Assembly (NCBI GenBank): GCA_015068725.1
Contig: SVKA01000002.1
Span: 1 to 51,206, forward strand
DNA length: 51,206 nt
Direction: 5' to 3'
Source: Oscillospiraceae bacterium
GTDB taxonomy: Bacteria; Bacillota; Clostridia; UBA1381; UMGS1253
In this document: piece after piece, positions 44,031 through 51,206 of the stretch
Position numbering within the stretch: position 1 is the stretch's first letter
Layout of the letters: each line of letters starts with the position of its first letter
Translations under genes and position numbers: made by a program
Notes under the pieces: generated by a model
Database searches by the model: none
The model's input: only the letters and a program-made list of their open reading frames with translations
What the model was told of the DNA's origin: nothing

Positions 44031-44228
44031 TTACAGATATCTATGAAAGTTTTTAAGCACATAATCAAATTCACAATCGCAGCAGACCGTTTCTCCGTAA
44101 AAATCATAAAAATCTTCTCCTGCATAAACGCCTCTGCCGCACACACTGCATCTTTTATGAAAATCATCACGCACCACATCGCGATATCCGCTTTTTAAAC
44201 AATTTTCAATTCTATAATCAAGCTCCAC
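44031..44228 (-). CDS. Small zinc-ribbon-like protein
   Basis: 65 residues with CSVCGRG...CCDCEFDY, a four-cysteine treble-clef or LIM-like half site, in DDFHKRCSVCGRGVYAGEDFYDFYGETVCCDCE. It overlaps the preceding gene by 11 bases. Probably a DNA- or protein-binding accessory expressed at the start of the operon; function unknown. Confidence 0.65.
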   Translation of the reverse strand: MELDYRIENCLKSGYRDVVRDDFHKRCSVCGRGVYAGEDFYDFYGETVCCDCEFDYVLKNFHRYL

Positions 44229-44460
44229 GCCCCCTCACCTCCGATACTTTCACATCATTTTTCGCCTGCATAATCTCCTTATTTGTGCGGCGTCTTCGCG
44301 TGTGTTTTCTGTTTTGCTCAAAATTCGGACAACTCATAACATCATAAGTAACAAAGTCCGCACACCTGACCTTTTTAGCATCCCAACCCTTTACCGGTCT
44401 TAACCTAAAAAGCCAACTACACTCATCCGCTCCCTTTTTACAATCAATACAAATACTCAT
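44218..44460 (-). CDS. Small Cys-rich basic protein, first gene of particle operon
   Basis: 80 residues. CIDCKKGADEC and a later CADFVTYDVMSCPNFEQ could bind zinc; the tail (RKHTRRRRTNKEIM) is strongly basic. SD GGGGTGGG. Such small Cys proteins occur early in late-gene modules of Clostridia prophages and may regulate transcription. As first gene it is the immediate product of the repressor-controlled promoter. Confidence 0.65.
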   Translation of the reverse strand: MSICIDCKKGADECSWLFRLRPVKGWDAKKVRCADFVTYDVMSCPNFEQNRKHTRRRRTNKEIMQAKNDVKVSEVRGRGA

Positions 44461-44500
44461 TTTCCCACCCCATTCTCAAATGTCTCGTAGTTTTTATTTT

Positions 44501-44514
44501 TCGCAAAAATGCGA
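44501..44514. promoter_or_regulatory. Repressor operator O1
   Basis: Perfect-arm inverted repeat TCGCA-AAAA-TGCGA, between the particle promoter and its first gene. Confidence 0.65.
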
Positions 44515-44559
44515 CTTTTTTAGCATAAAAAATGGGAATAATTCCCTCATCTGCAAATT

Positions 44560-44588
44560 ATTATACAACAAAGTCGCATTTTTGTCAA
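44560..44588 (-). promoter_or_regulatory. Consensus promoter of the particle operon
   Basis: Minus strand: TTGACA (44583-44588), 17 bases, TATAAT (44560-44565), a perfect sigma-A promoter. Operator O2 covers the -35 and part of the spacer, so it should be silent until the repressor is removed. Confidence 0.88.
44573..44587. promoter_or_regulatory. Repressor operator O2
   Basis: Plus strand GTCGCATTTTTGTCA: one conserved half site (GTCGCA) and a degenerate second half, overlapping the -35 box of the particle promoter. Confidence 0.65.
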
Positions 44589-44615
44589 TACTTAAAATAA
44601 ATTTTATAAAAAATA

Positions 44616-44630
44616 TTGCATTTGTGCGAC
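44616..44630. promoter_or_regulatory. Repressor operator O3
   Basis: Plus strand TTGCATTTGTGCGAC: inverse GTCGCA half site (TGCGAC) and a weaker TTGCA half. It overlaps the -35 of the repressor promoter, implying autoregulation. Confidence 0.65.
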
Positions 44631-44644
44631 TAATGTGTTATTAT
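44616..44644 (+). promoter_or_regulatory. Promoter of the repressor gene
   Basis: TTGCAT (44616-44621), 17 bases, TATTAT (44639-44644), 47 bases upstream of the repressor ATG, divergent from the particle promoter. Confidence 0.7.
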
Positions 44645-44691
44645 ATACTTGTGTTCCACTTTCACAAACCAAAAATCAGGAGGAGATTTTA

Positions 44692-45303
44692 ATGAATGCC
44701 GGTCAAAAAATAAAACAAATGCGAAAACAATTTGGAATAGGTGCCGAAGTTTTGGCAGAGAATGCAGGTATAACAAAATCGACACTATACCGATACGAAA
44801 AAGGAGAAATCGAAAAAATACCAATGGCAGTATTGGAAAAGGTCGCAAAAACATTAGGATGCAGTGTGCTAGCATTTACAGACCTTGCCGACAACACCCC
44901 ATCAGAGCGTGATGTGATATATATCCCTGTCGTAGGACGTGTAAGCGCCGGCATAGGCAACCTTGCCGAGCAGTATCACGAATGCTACGAAAGTGCCTCC
45001 GCCTCATCAATAAGTGCTGATGCGAGCTATATTTATCTGCGCGTAACGGGCGACAGTATGTACCCCGTTTTTATGGAAAACGACCTTGTCTTAGTACAAG
45101 CGCAAAATCAGGTTGACAGTGGAAGCTACGCAGTTGTTATAATCGACGAATGCGACGGCGTTATAAAGAAAGTAATTATCGAAGAGGATTATATCGAGCT
45201 TGTATCAATAAATCCGATGTATCCGCCAAGACGCTTTGAAGGAAGCGATATGAGCCGCATCAAAATATGCGGTCTTGTAAAGGAAATAAAGAGAAAATTC
45301 TGA
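44692..45303 (+). CDS. CI/LexA-like repressor with S24 autoprotease
   Basis: 203 residues from ATG 44692 (SD AGGAGGAG). N-terminal Xre-type helix-turn-helix (FGIGAEVLAENAGITKSTLYRYEKGE), then a LexA-like peptidase S24 domain with the cleavage site Ala86-Gly87 (VVGRVSAG), catalytic Ser122 (TGDSMYP) and Lys159/160 (DGVIKK). Such proteins cut themselves when RecA is activated by DNA damage. It is divergent from the particle operon, and three related operators lie in between. It should hold the particle genes silent and release them on SOS induction. Confidence 0.93.
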   Translation: MNAGQKIKQMRKQFGIGAEVLAENAGITKSTLYRYEKGEIEKIPMAVLEKVAKTLGCSVLAFTDLADNTPSERDVIYIPVVGRVSAGIGNLAEQYHECYESASASSISADASYIYLRVTGDSMYPVFMENDLVLVQAQNQVDSGSYAVVIIDECDGVIKKVIIEEDYIELVSINPMYPPRRFEGSDMSRIKICGLVKEIKRKF

Positions 45304-45341
45304 CAAACAACAATTTTCTTTTCTATAATATTGTATTTACG

Positions 45342-45371
45342 TTGACAATTATAACATTTTAATGATATAAT
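45342..45371 (+). promoter_or_regulatory. Promoter of proS
   Basis: TTGACA (45342-45347), 18 bases, TATAAT (45366-45371), 40 bases before the proS ATG. proS thus does not depend on the repressor transcript. Confidence 0.82.
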
Positions 45372-45410
45372 ACATAAGATTTACTTACATATGAAAGGAT
45401 GTTTTAAAAA

Positions 45411-47114
45411 ATGTTAATGAGTCGTCTTTTGGGTGAGCGTTTCAAGGAAAAACCTGCTGACGCTGCAATGCCCAGTCATATATTTTTACTTCGCGGAGGT
45501 TATATGCGTCAGGTTGCAAACGGCATATTCTCGCTTTTGCCGCCTGCAAAGAAAATAGTAGACAAAATTGAAAATATTATCCGCGAGGAAATGGACGCAA
45601 TCGACGGACAAGAGGTATTGATGCCTGTTGTTTTGCCCGCTGACCTCTGGAAAGAATCAGGCAGATGGGAAAGCGTTGGAAGCGAGCTTATGCGTATAAA
45701 GGACCGTGCAGGAATGGATATGCTTTTGGGCATGACACACGAAGAGGCTGCCGTTCACCTTTCGCGCAGCGAAGCTTTATCATATACAAAGTATCCATTT
45801 ATGATATACCAGATACAGACAAAATTCCGCGACGAACCAAGAAGCCGCGGCGGACTTATTCGCGTGCGCGAATTTACAATGAAGGATGCGTATTCGTTCC
45901 ATACATCACAAGAGGACCTTGAAGCGTACTATATGCGCTGCCATGAGGCGTATGAGAAAATCTATGCGCGCGCAGGACTCAAGAACGTAATTTCCGTATT
46001 CTCCGATACAGGTATGATGGGCGGAAGCGCAGCTCACGAATTTATGCTTCTAAATGAATTTGGCGAGGATTCGCTCGTAATATGCAAAGAGTGCGGATAC
46101 AGTGCCAATATGGAAATTGCCAAAAGCATACATAAAAACAGAGGCAAGGCAGCAAGCACGATTGAAGAGGTATATACTCCCGATATGAAGGATATCGATG
46201 CAATCGCCAAAAAGTTTAATACAGACGCTTCAAACACAATAAAGGCAACTGTATTTGCAACAGATAACTCGACAAAACCGCTTGTTGTATTTATTCGCGG
46301 TGACCTCGAAGTAAACGAAGCAAAATTAAAGCGTGTAATCGGCTCAAATGTATATCCATATACAGATTACGAAAACACCGATATAAACTTTGGCTTCATC
46401 GGACCATACAATCTTACAAGCGATTGTGATGTGCTCTATGATGAATCACTTCGTGATGAAAACGACCTTATATGCGGTGCAAACAAAGATAATTATCACC
46501 TCTCAGGTGTATGTATGGCGCGTGATGTAAAACCCGAAAGCTACGTTGACGTTTCAAAAGTGCTTGACGGCGGCATCTGCCCCAAGTGCGGAAAACCGAT
46601 TTCGCTCACACGCGGTATAGAGGTTGGTAACATCTTCCAGCTTGGCACAAAATATTCAAAGAGTATGAATATGGAATATGTTGATGCAAACGGCGAGCGC
46701 CAGACACCAATAATGGGCTGTTACGGAATAGGCGTTGGAAGACTTTTGGCAAGTATAATAGAAGACAACCACGATGACTACGGTCCTATCTGGCCAATGA
46801 GCGTCGCTCCGTGGCAGGTGCACATCTGCTCGCTCAACAATCAAAATGAAGATGTAAAATCGCAGGCAGAAAAAATCTATAAAGAGCTTTTAGACAATAA
46901 CCTCACCGTTGTACTTGATGACCGCAAAGCCGCTCCCGGAATTCAGTTTGCAGACGCAGACCTTCTCGGAATTCCCGTACGAGTTGTTGTAAGTCAGCGC
47001 GGACTTGCAAATGGCGAAATCGAAATTTCAACACGTGATAAGAGCATAAAAATGAGCGTAGCAAAAGAAACTGCAGCAGATGAAGTTATAAAGCTTGTTA
47101 AAAGCATGATGTAA
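45411..47114 (+). CDS. proS: Prolyl-tRNA synthetase
   Basis: 567 residues, bacterial-type ProRS. Class II motifs FRDEPRSRGGLIRVREFTMKDAYSFH (motif 2) and GCYGIGVGRLLASIIE (motif 3), an INS editing domain (about 230-395) between motifs 2 and 3, and a C-terminal anticodon domain (WQVHICSLN, VVLDDRKAAPGIQFADADLLGIP). Full family length. Its own promoter and a strong terminator frame it. Forms the right-hand border of the particle locus. Confidence 0.97.
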   Translation: MLMSRLLGERFKEKPADAAMPSHIFLLRGGYMRQVANGIFSLLPPAKKIVDKIENIIREEMDAIDGQEVLMPVVLPADLWKESGRWESVGSELMRIKDRAGMDMLLGMTHEEAAVHLSRSEALSYTKYPFMIYQIQTKFRDEPRSRGGLIRVREFTMKDAYSFHTSQEDLEAYYMRCHEAYEKIYARAGLKNVISVFSDTGMMGGSAAHEFMLLNEFGEDSLVICKECGYSANMEIAKSIHKNRGKAASTIEEVYTPDMKDIDAIAKKFNTDASNTIKATVFATDNSTKPLVVFIRGDLEVNEAKLKRVIGSNVYPYTDYENTDINFGFIGPYNLTSDCDVLYDESLRDENDLICGANKDNYHLSGVCMARDVKPESYVDVSKVLDGGICPKCGKPISLTRGIEVGNIFQLGTKYSKSMNMEYVDANGERQTPIMGCYGIGVGRLLASIIEDNHDDYGPIWPMSVAPWQVHICSLNNQNEDVKSQAEKIYKELLDNNLTVVLDDRKAAPGIQFADADLLGIPVRVVVSQRGLANGEIEISTRDKSIKMSVAKETAADEVIKLVKSMM

Positions 47115-47124
47115 TAAAATTTTC

Positions 47125-47160
47125 AAAAGGTGTTATCTTGGTCGGATAACACCTTTTTTA
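47125..47160 (+). terminator. Terminator after proS
   Basis: Hairpin AAAAGGTGTTATC/GATAACACCTTTT with a seven-base loop and T-run, ten bases past the stop. Confidence 0.93.
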
Positions 47161-47266
47161 TGCCTATCTTATCAATCACAAAAAATTTTTCACCTCATAT
47201 AATAAATACATCTCATAGTTTTATTATTTTATACATATAATATATGACCAGGGAAGGTGAAAAAAA

Positions 47267-47407
47267 GTGGAGCACAAAGACAATTATTATTCTTATTGCT
47301 ATTGGCTGAAACAAGCTGATAATGACAAGCATCAGGCAAGCGTCATAAAAGACATAGACGACCTGATTTTTGAAGATGAAAATATTAAAACTCACTCCGA
47401 AAGATAG
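47267..47407 (+). CDS. 46-residue small protein, unknown
   Basis: GTG start at 47267 with GGAAGGTG six bases upstream, 46 codons, then TAG. The peptide is polar and rich in aromatic and acidic residues (NYYSYCYWLKQADND, DIDDLIFEDEN). A TATAAT-like box lies about 30 bases upstream and a hairpin terminator just 13 bases downstream, so it forms its own small transcript between proS and dnaD. No family recognised. Confidence 0.6.
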   Translation: MEHKDNYYSYCYWLKQADNDKHQASVIKDIDDLIFEDENIKTHSER

Positions 47408-47420
47408 CTCATAATAAAAG

Positions 47421-47442
47421 ACAGCCAGGTGCTGTTTTTTTG
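47421..47442 (+). terminator. Terminator after the small ORF
   Basis: Hairpin ACAGC-CAGGT-GCTGT followed by seven Ts. Confidence 0.8.
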
Positions 47443-47539
47443 TTTTCTAAAAAAAATAAAAATTATACTGTAATTTTCATTTTATATATGTTATAATTAT
47501 AGTATCTAACTTTTATTTTTTATAACGAAGGGGAATAAA

Positions 47540-48523
47540 ATGGCTTATACACACGATGATGGCGTATTTTTGGAGGAGAGCTTTCTTTTGGAAATTATGC
47601 CCGGAATTAAGGCAGAGCATATAAAAATATATATATTTGCAAAATACCTTGCTCAGAAAAACGGCGGCAAAACTGATTTGCACTCACTTGCCGATGCGCT
47701 CACGCTTGATATATCGTGCGTTCGTGAGGCCGTGCATTCTCTTGCCAGCATGGGTATAATTCTTCTTGGTGCAAACGGCATAATCTCTTTGCCCGATAAA
47801 AATAAAAAAACACCCCCGTATACTGATGAAAGAAAATCATATATGTCCGGAGAGGTAAGCACTATAATCGCATCTGACAAAGAGCTTTCCGATATGCTTT
47901 CTCTTGCGCAAAAAATACTTGGAAGACTTTTATCATATCAGGCAATCGAAAAGCTGTACGGACTATACGACTGGCTCGGTATGTCGCCCGAGCTTATACT
48001 CAGACTTCTTGAATACTGTGTCGAGCTTGGCAAAAAGGATATCCGCTACATCGAAAAGGTGGCGATATCCTGGAACGAAATGGGTATATCAAGTATAAAC
48101 GATGCCGAAAGCTACATACAAAAACAAAATTATAAAAGAACATATCAGTACAGTATTCAAAAGCTTTTTGGAATTGATACAAGAAGTCTTACGCCAAGCG
48201 AGCAAAAATATATAGATTCGTGGTATGCACTTGGTATATCAAAAGAGCTTGCAGCCTTTGCATACGATTACGCCGTATCAAAAACGGGTAAGCTTGCGAT
48301 GGCATACATAAACAAGGTGCTTGTATCGTGGCACGAAACAGGAATAAAAACCGCATCACAGGCACAGGAAAGTATAAAAAACTTTGTAGGGCAAAATCCG
48401 CAGACAAAAACACCCGCTACACCAACCGGCAAGCTTGGTGTATACAACTCCGGCAGATACAACTACGATGAAATCGACGCTCTTGCGCGCAAAAAACTAA
48501 AAGAGCGACTCGGAAAGGAATAG
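47540..48523 (+). CDS. dnaD: DnaD-domain replication initiation protein
   Basis: 327 residues. N-terminal winged-helix-like DDBH1 region (LHSLADALTLDISCVREAVHSLASMGII) and two DnaB_2/DDBH2 domains (about 115-200 and 210-285), each ending in the YI.KV..SW.E.GI motif. DnaD-type proteins remodel DNA at the origin and help load the helicase. The helicase loader follows eight bases downstream. The pair is a standard host arrangement in Clostridia and is not part of the phage-like locus. Confidence 0.88.
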   Translation: MAYTHDDGVFLEESFLLEIMPGIKAEHIKIYIFAKYLAQKNGGKTDLHSLADALTLDISCVREAVHSLASMGIILLGANGIISLPDKNKKTPPYTDERKSYMSGEVSTIIASDKELSDMLSLAQKILGRLLSYQAIEKLYGLYDWLGMSPELILRLLEYCVELGKKDIRYIEKVAISWNEMGISSINDAESYIQKQNYKRTYQYSIQKLFGIDTRSLTPSEQKYIDSWYALGISKELAAFAYDYAVSKTGKLAMAYINKVLVSWHETGIKTASQAQESIKNFVGQNPQTKTPATPTGKLGVYNSGRYNYDEIDALARKKLKERLGKE

Positions 48524-48530
48524 AGAATAT

Positions 48531-49523
48531 ATGGCATACGAACAGGAAATCTATAAAAAAATTCAGGAAGAATACGAATCGCTTAGGCTTACGCAATTAG
48601 CCGAGCAAAAAGAGCGTCTTTTTGAGGTATACGAAAAGTGCAGCAAAGTAAAAGAAATAGATGAAGAGATCACCCGTGTCGGGTCAAGTGCCGCACTTGA
48701 AATATTAAAAAACCCTCAAAACGCTGAGCAAATATCTTGCGATTTAAAAGAAAATATGAATATGCTTTCCGAGCTTCGTGCACGCGAGCTTGCAAATGCA
48801 GGCTTTGACAAAGACTATACAGATGTACGCTATCGCTGCAATATCTGTAAGGACACAGGATACACAGATGGAAAAATGTGTGAATGTTTCAGTACAAGAC
48901 TGAAAAGAGAGGAATACAAAAAATCAAATTTGTTCAGGCTTTTTGAAACACAAAGCTTTGACAAATTTGATATAAACCTTTTTGACGATGAAATCGATAA
49001 AAAGGCAGGTATATCACAAAAAGAAGCAATGAATGAGGCGTTATCTATCTGCAAAAGCTTTGCAGACAATTTTGCCTCCTCGCGCGACAGTCTGTTCTTC
49101 TATGGCGGAGTCGGTCTTGGCAAAACTTTTTTATCAACATGCATAGCCAAACAACTCATAGATGATGGATACAGCGTAATATATCACAGCAGCGCCAAGC
49201 TGTTTTCGTATTATTCAGACTATATGTTTGGCAGAAGCACTCCCGAGGAAGGCAGACGCGAGCTTGATAAAATGCGTGAGTGCGACCTTCTTATAATCGA
49301 CGATTTGGGAAGCGAAGCAACTAATGCACAATCCGTTTCGTTTTTGTTCGAGCTTGTCAATGACCGCTTGCTTCTTGGCAAAAAAATGGTTATAAGCACA
49401 AATTATTCTATAAGCGAAATCGCAAAAGTATATTCAGAGCGTCTTCACTCTCGCATACTTGAACACTTTATACCGGTACGCTTTTTTGGAAGCGATGTAA
49501 GACTAAAAAAAATGTTTAAATAA
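48531..49523 (+). CDS. DnaI/DnaC-type helicase loader ATPase
   Basis: 330 residues. N-terminal helical part with a zinc site Cys103/106/117/119 (CNICKDTGYTDGKMCEC), then AAA+ ATPase: Walker A GGVGLGKTF (192-200), Walker B LLIIDDLGSE, sensor ISTNYS and arginine RLHSRI. It loads the replicative helicase. The four-cysteine region matches DnaI-like loaders of Firmicutes. Confidence 0.9.
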   Translation: MAYEQEIYKKIQEEYESLRLTQLAEQKERLFEVYEKCSKVKEIDEEITRVGSSAALEILKNPQNAEQISCDLKENMNMLSELRARELANAGFDKDYTDVRYRCNICKDTGYTDGKMCECFSTRLKREEYKKSNLFRLFETQSFDKFDINLFDDEIDKKAGISQKEAMNEALSICKSFADNFASSRDSLFFYGGVGLGKTFLSTCIAKQLIDDGYSVIYHSSAKLFSYYSDYMFGRSTPEEGRRELDKMRECDLLIIDDLGSEATNAQSVSFLFELVNDRLLLGKKMVISTNYSISEIAKVYSERLHSRILEHFIPVRFFGSDVRLKKMFK

Positions 49524-49539
49524 AAAGGAGAATATAATT

Positions 49540-50445
49540 ATGAAACTGGGACTAAGCTGCGAGAAAGTGGTTTCACTCTACGGATTTGAAACAGGCCTTA
49601 AAATGATTAAAGATAGTGGCTTTGATGCTGTTGACATTGAGCTATGTCAATACCGCCGTGAAGAAAACAGCATTTTCTATAAATCGGAAGATGAATTTAT
49701 ATCATATTTTCATAATATAAAGAAAATATGCGATGATTTAGAACTTGAAATTTCACAGACTCACGGAGCGCTCGTAACATGTATCCCCGATGAAAATGAA
49801 AGTGCCAAAATCAAATGGGAAGCAGACCTTGAGCTCAAAGCATCAAAAATTCTCGGTTCTCCTTATTGCGTATTTCATAATGTTCAGTACAGACACTGGG
49901 AAAACATTTCTATGTCGGACGAAACGATGCTTTCGGAAAACAAAAAATTCTTTCAGGACTTTTTATCACCGCTTTGTGAAAAATACGGCGTTGGTTTTTC
50001 TCTTGAAACTCATGGCAAAAGCATGATTTCAACAGGTGCCGTTGTTGATTTTGTGGGCAACGCAAATAATTTCAGAAAAAGTTTTGACAGTATAGAAAGT
50101 AATTATAAATCATTCTGTCTGGACACAGGACATGCCAACGAAGCTTATTTTTATGGCGGAACAGATGTTATCGAAACAATAAAAACACTTGGAAAAGACA
50201 TAAAAACGCTCCATCTTCATGACAATCAGGGAGTCTATGACAGCCATCTTATGCCTCTTATAGGTGCCAATAGAGGCGCAATAAAATGGGATGAAGTTTT
50301 TGATACACTGGCAGAAGTCGGCTATAAGGGAGTCTATAATTGGGAGCTTAACTTGCGCTATTATGGAAATTATCTTGATAAAGCCGTGGAATTTATGGGC
50401 GGTTTTTTAAGACACTTTACAGAAAACAAAGGAAGAATAGTTTAA
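49540..50445 (+). CDS. Sugar phosphate isomerase/epimerase-like TIM barrel
   Basis: 301 residues, SD AAAAGGAG. AP endonuclease 2/xylose isomerase-like barrel with metal-type residues in SLETHG, CLDTGHANEA, LHLHDNQG and YNWELN. Such proteins act on sugars or inositols; the exact substrate is not readable. Co-directional with dnaD and dnaI, 16 bases after the loader, but functionally unrelated. Confidence 0.82.
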   Translation: MKLGLSCEKVVSLYGFETGLKMIKDSGFDAVDIELCQYRREENSIFYKSEDEFISYFHNIKKICDDLELEISQTHGALVTCIPDENESAKIKWEADLELKASKILGSPYCVFHNVQYRHWENISMSDETMLSENKKFFQDFLSPLCEKYGVGFSLETHGKSMISTGAVVDFVGNANNFRKSFDSIESNYKSFCLDTGHANEAYFYGGTDVIETIKTLGKDIKTLHLHDNQGVYDSHLMPLIGANRGAIKWDEVFDTLAEVGYKGVYNWELNLRYYGNYLDKAVEFMGGFLRHFTENKGRIV

Positions 50446-50453
50446 AAACATTT

Positions 50454-50483
50454 AAAGGTCACCTGGTACAAGGTGACCTTTTA
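50454..50483. terminator. Bidirectional terminator
   Basis: AAAGGTCACCT/AGGTGACCTTT with a six-base loop, between the convergent isomerase-like and TIGR04086 genes; A and T tracts on either side serve both strands. Confidence 0.88.
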
Positions 50484-50486
50484 TTA

Positions 50487-50906
50487 TCATCTTCTTCTCT
50501 TTTTTGCTCCGCTGTTTATCCCAAAAATTCCACCAATCATTCCCACAAGCGTTCCTATAAGCATCATAACAAGTGTCTTTAGCGAAAAATTAAATTCTTT
50601 TATTGCCGCAAGAGCACTTATATATAAAATAACATAATATGCAAGCCCACATATGCCTCCCCACAGCCAGCCTTTTTGCCCTACAATCCTTGCACTGACA
50701 TACGAGCCGGCAAATACTGATATCATACTTATGCACACAGCAATCGCCGACACTATGTTTTCGTCAACTGCCAAAAACATCAAAATAAATGCAAAAACCA
50801 CAAAGGCTAAAAAGCTTATAGCAAGTGAAATAAGCACCCCTTTAAAAATCCCTCTGCCCCAGCTTTTGTCATTTTCGGTATTAACAGCCATTGTATTTTT
50901 TACCAT
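50487..50906 (-). CDS. TIGR04086 family membrane protein
   Basis: 139 residues with four hydrophobic helices (GVLISLAISFLAFVVFAFILM; AIAVCISMISVFAGSYVSARIVG; WGGICGLAYYVILYISALAAI; LVMMLIGTLVGMIGGIFG) and a basic C-terminus. Matches the TIGR04086 family of small membrane proteins found in Firmicutes, often beside yajC as here. Function unknown. Confidence 0.82.
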   Translation of the reverse strand: MVKNTMAVNTENDKSWGRGIFKGVLISLAISFLAFVVFAFILMFLAVDENIVSAIAVCISMISVFAGSYVSARIVGQKGWLWGGICGLAYYVILYISALAAIKEFNFSLKTLVMMLIGTLVGMIGGIFGINSGAKKRRR

Positions 50907-51023
50907 TTTACCAATCCCTCCATCACAAACAAAAAAAATGCCTTAAACAGCGTATGTTATACACTATTCAAGACATTTTATTTTTATTCGGGAAAATACA
51001 TAAATAATGAAGAAAAAAACTTA

Positions 51024-51206
51024 TTAGTTTTCCTCTGATGCGTTTTCTGCATCTTCCGATGCTTCAACAGGCTCGTCAATCGCTTTTGTATTTTCAGCTT
51101 TTTTCACAACATCACGAATTGCCCATTTTGCAAAACGCATTGTTGAGCGCTCGCTCGGGTTTCCAACCATACCTGTTACAAGGATAATTTCATCATCCTT
51201 AACCTT
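51024..51206 (-). CDS. yajC: YajC, C-terminal part
   Basis: The last 60 codons of a gene entering from the right edge, ending in TAA TAA. The segment VKDDEIILVTGMVGNPSERSTMRFAKWAIRDVV fits the conserved second half of YajC, an accessory of the Sec translocon, followed by an acidic tail. The membrane anchor lies outside the window. The adjacent TIGR04086 gene agrees with this call. Confidence 0.65.
   Translation of the reverse strand, partial: KVKDDEIILVTGMVGNPSERSTMRFAKWAIRDVVKKAENTKAIDEPVEASEDAENASEEN

Larger units (their letters stand above)
31155..45303. mobile_element. Compact podovirus-like particle locus without integrase
   Basis: Seventeen genes. Minus strand in transcription order: two small Cys-rich proteins, small and large terminase, short membrane protein, portal, scaffold, capsid, connector, large tail protein, fibre, LRR-like tail protein, small protein, amidase, internal protein, holin; plus the divergent S24 repressor. 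All frames are intact and most gaps are under 50 bases. Integrase, excisionase, recombination, replication and antirepressor genes are absent, and no direct repeat or tRNA was seen at the ends, which abut the murA leader and the proS promoter. It may be a domesticated particle (gene transfer agent-like) or a deleted prophage. Confidence 0.75.

Noticed and set aside
30906-45410. att direct repeats or tRNA insertion site for the phage-like locus
   Set aside because: Visual comparison of both flanks (30906-31154 and 45304-45410) gave no repeat longer than chance AT-rich matches and no tRNA; an exhaustive search was not possible.
47540-49523. DnaD and DnaI-like genes as replication module of the prophage
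   Set aside because: They are beyond proS on the other strand, with their own context, and match the usual host pair of Clostridia.
1-51206. CRISPR arrays, tRNA or rRNA genes
   Set aside because: No regularly spaced repeats or tRNA-like cloverleaf sequences with CCA or T-loop motifs were noticed anywhere in the window.

Overview
The window comes from a low-GC Gram-positive anaerobe, most likely a member of the Clostridia (Bacillota). Pointers are the S-layer-homology cell-wall anchor, the glycyl radical enzyme microcompartment, a CIRCE operator, DnaD plus DnaI-type replication proteins, ECF vitamin transporters and sigma-A promoters of the TTGACA-17-TATAAT kind. I cannot name the genus. Coding density is high and no gene-free stretch exceeds about 250 bases. 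The first 45 kb is almost all on the minus strand; proS to 50.4 kb is on the plus strand.

Layout. 1-965: start of a small membrane protein and a decayed IS3-family element. 1.1-7.7 kb: a five-gene minus-strand operon that looks like a cobalamin capture, import and adenosylation system (SLH-anchored cohesin-like surface protein, DUF4430 lipid/wall-proximal protein, CobA/BtuR adenosyltransferase, EcfT, and one polypeptide fusing two ECF ATPases to an S component). 7.7-20.9 kb: a complete B12-independent 1,2-propanediol-utilisation microcompartment locus of the fuculose/rhamnulose aldolase-containing (GRM5-like) type. It makes lactaldehyde from deoxyhexose phosphates, dehydrates propanediol with a glycyl radical enzyme, and oxidises or reduces propanal in a shell of BMC-H, BMC-T and BMC-P proteins. 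A DeoR regulator lies at the end, and two strong promoters share a repeated TCTGTGTTT motif. 21-31 kb: housekeeping genes (secG, DUF368, ribU under an FMN riboswitch, nfo, htpG under CIRCE, an ABC exporter, rlmH, yycJ, murA).

31.1-45.3 kb: the most unusual region. Seventeen tightly packed minus-strand genes encode a podovirus-like particle (small Cys-rich proteins, terminase, portal, scaffold, capsid, connectors, tail, fibre, amidase, holin). They are transcribed from one consensus promoter that is covered by operators of a divergently encoded S24/LexA-type self-cleaving repressor. No integrase, excisionase, recombinase or replication gene and no att repeat is visible. All reading frames look intact, and the block sits between murA and proS. 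This is the layout expected of a domesticated particle such as a gene transfer agent, although a defective prophage is the simpler null model.

45.4-51.2 kb: proS, a 46-residue small ORF between two terminators, dnaD and the dnaI-type helicase loader, a sugar-phosphate isomerase-like TIM barrel, a TIGR04086 membrane protein and the end of yajC.

All family calls were made by reading motifs; no database search was run. Start codons were moved from the longest reading frame wherever a Shine-Dalgarno sequence supported an internal start.
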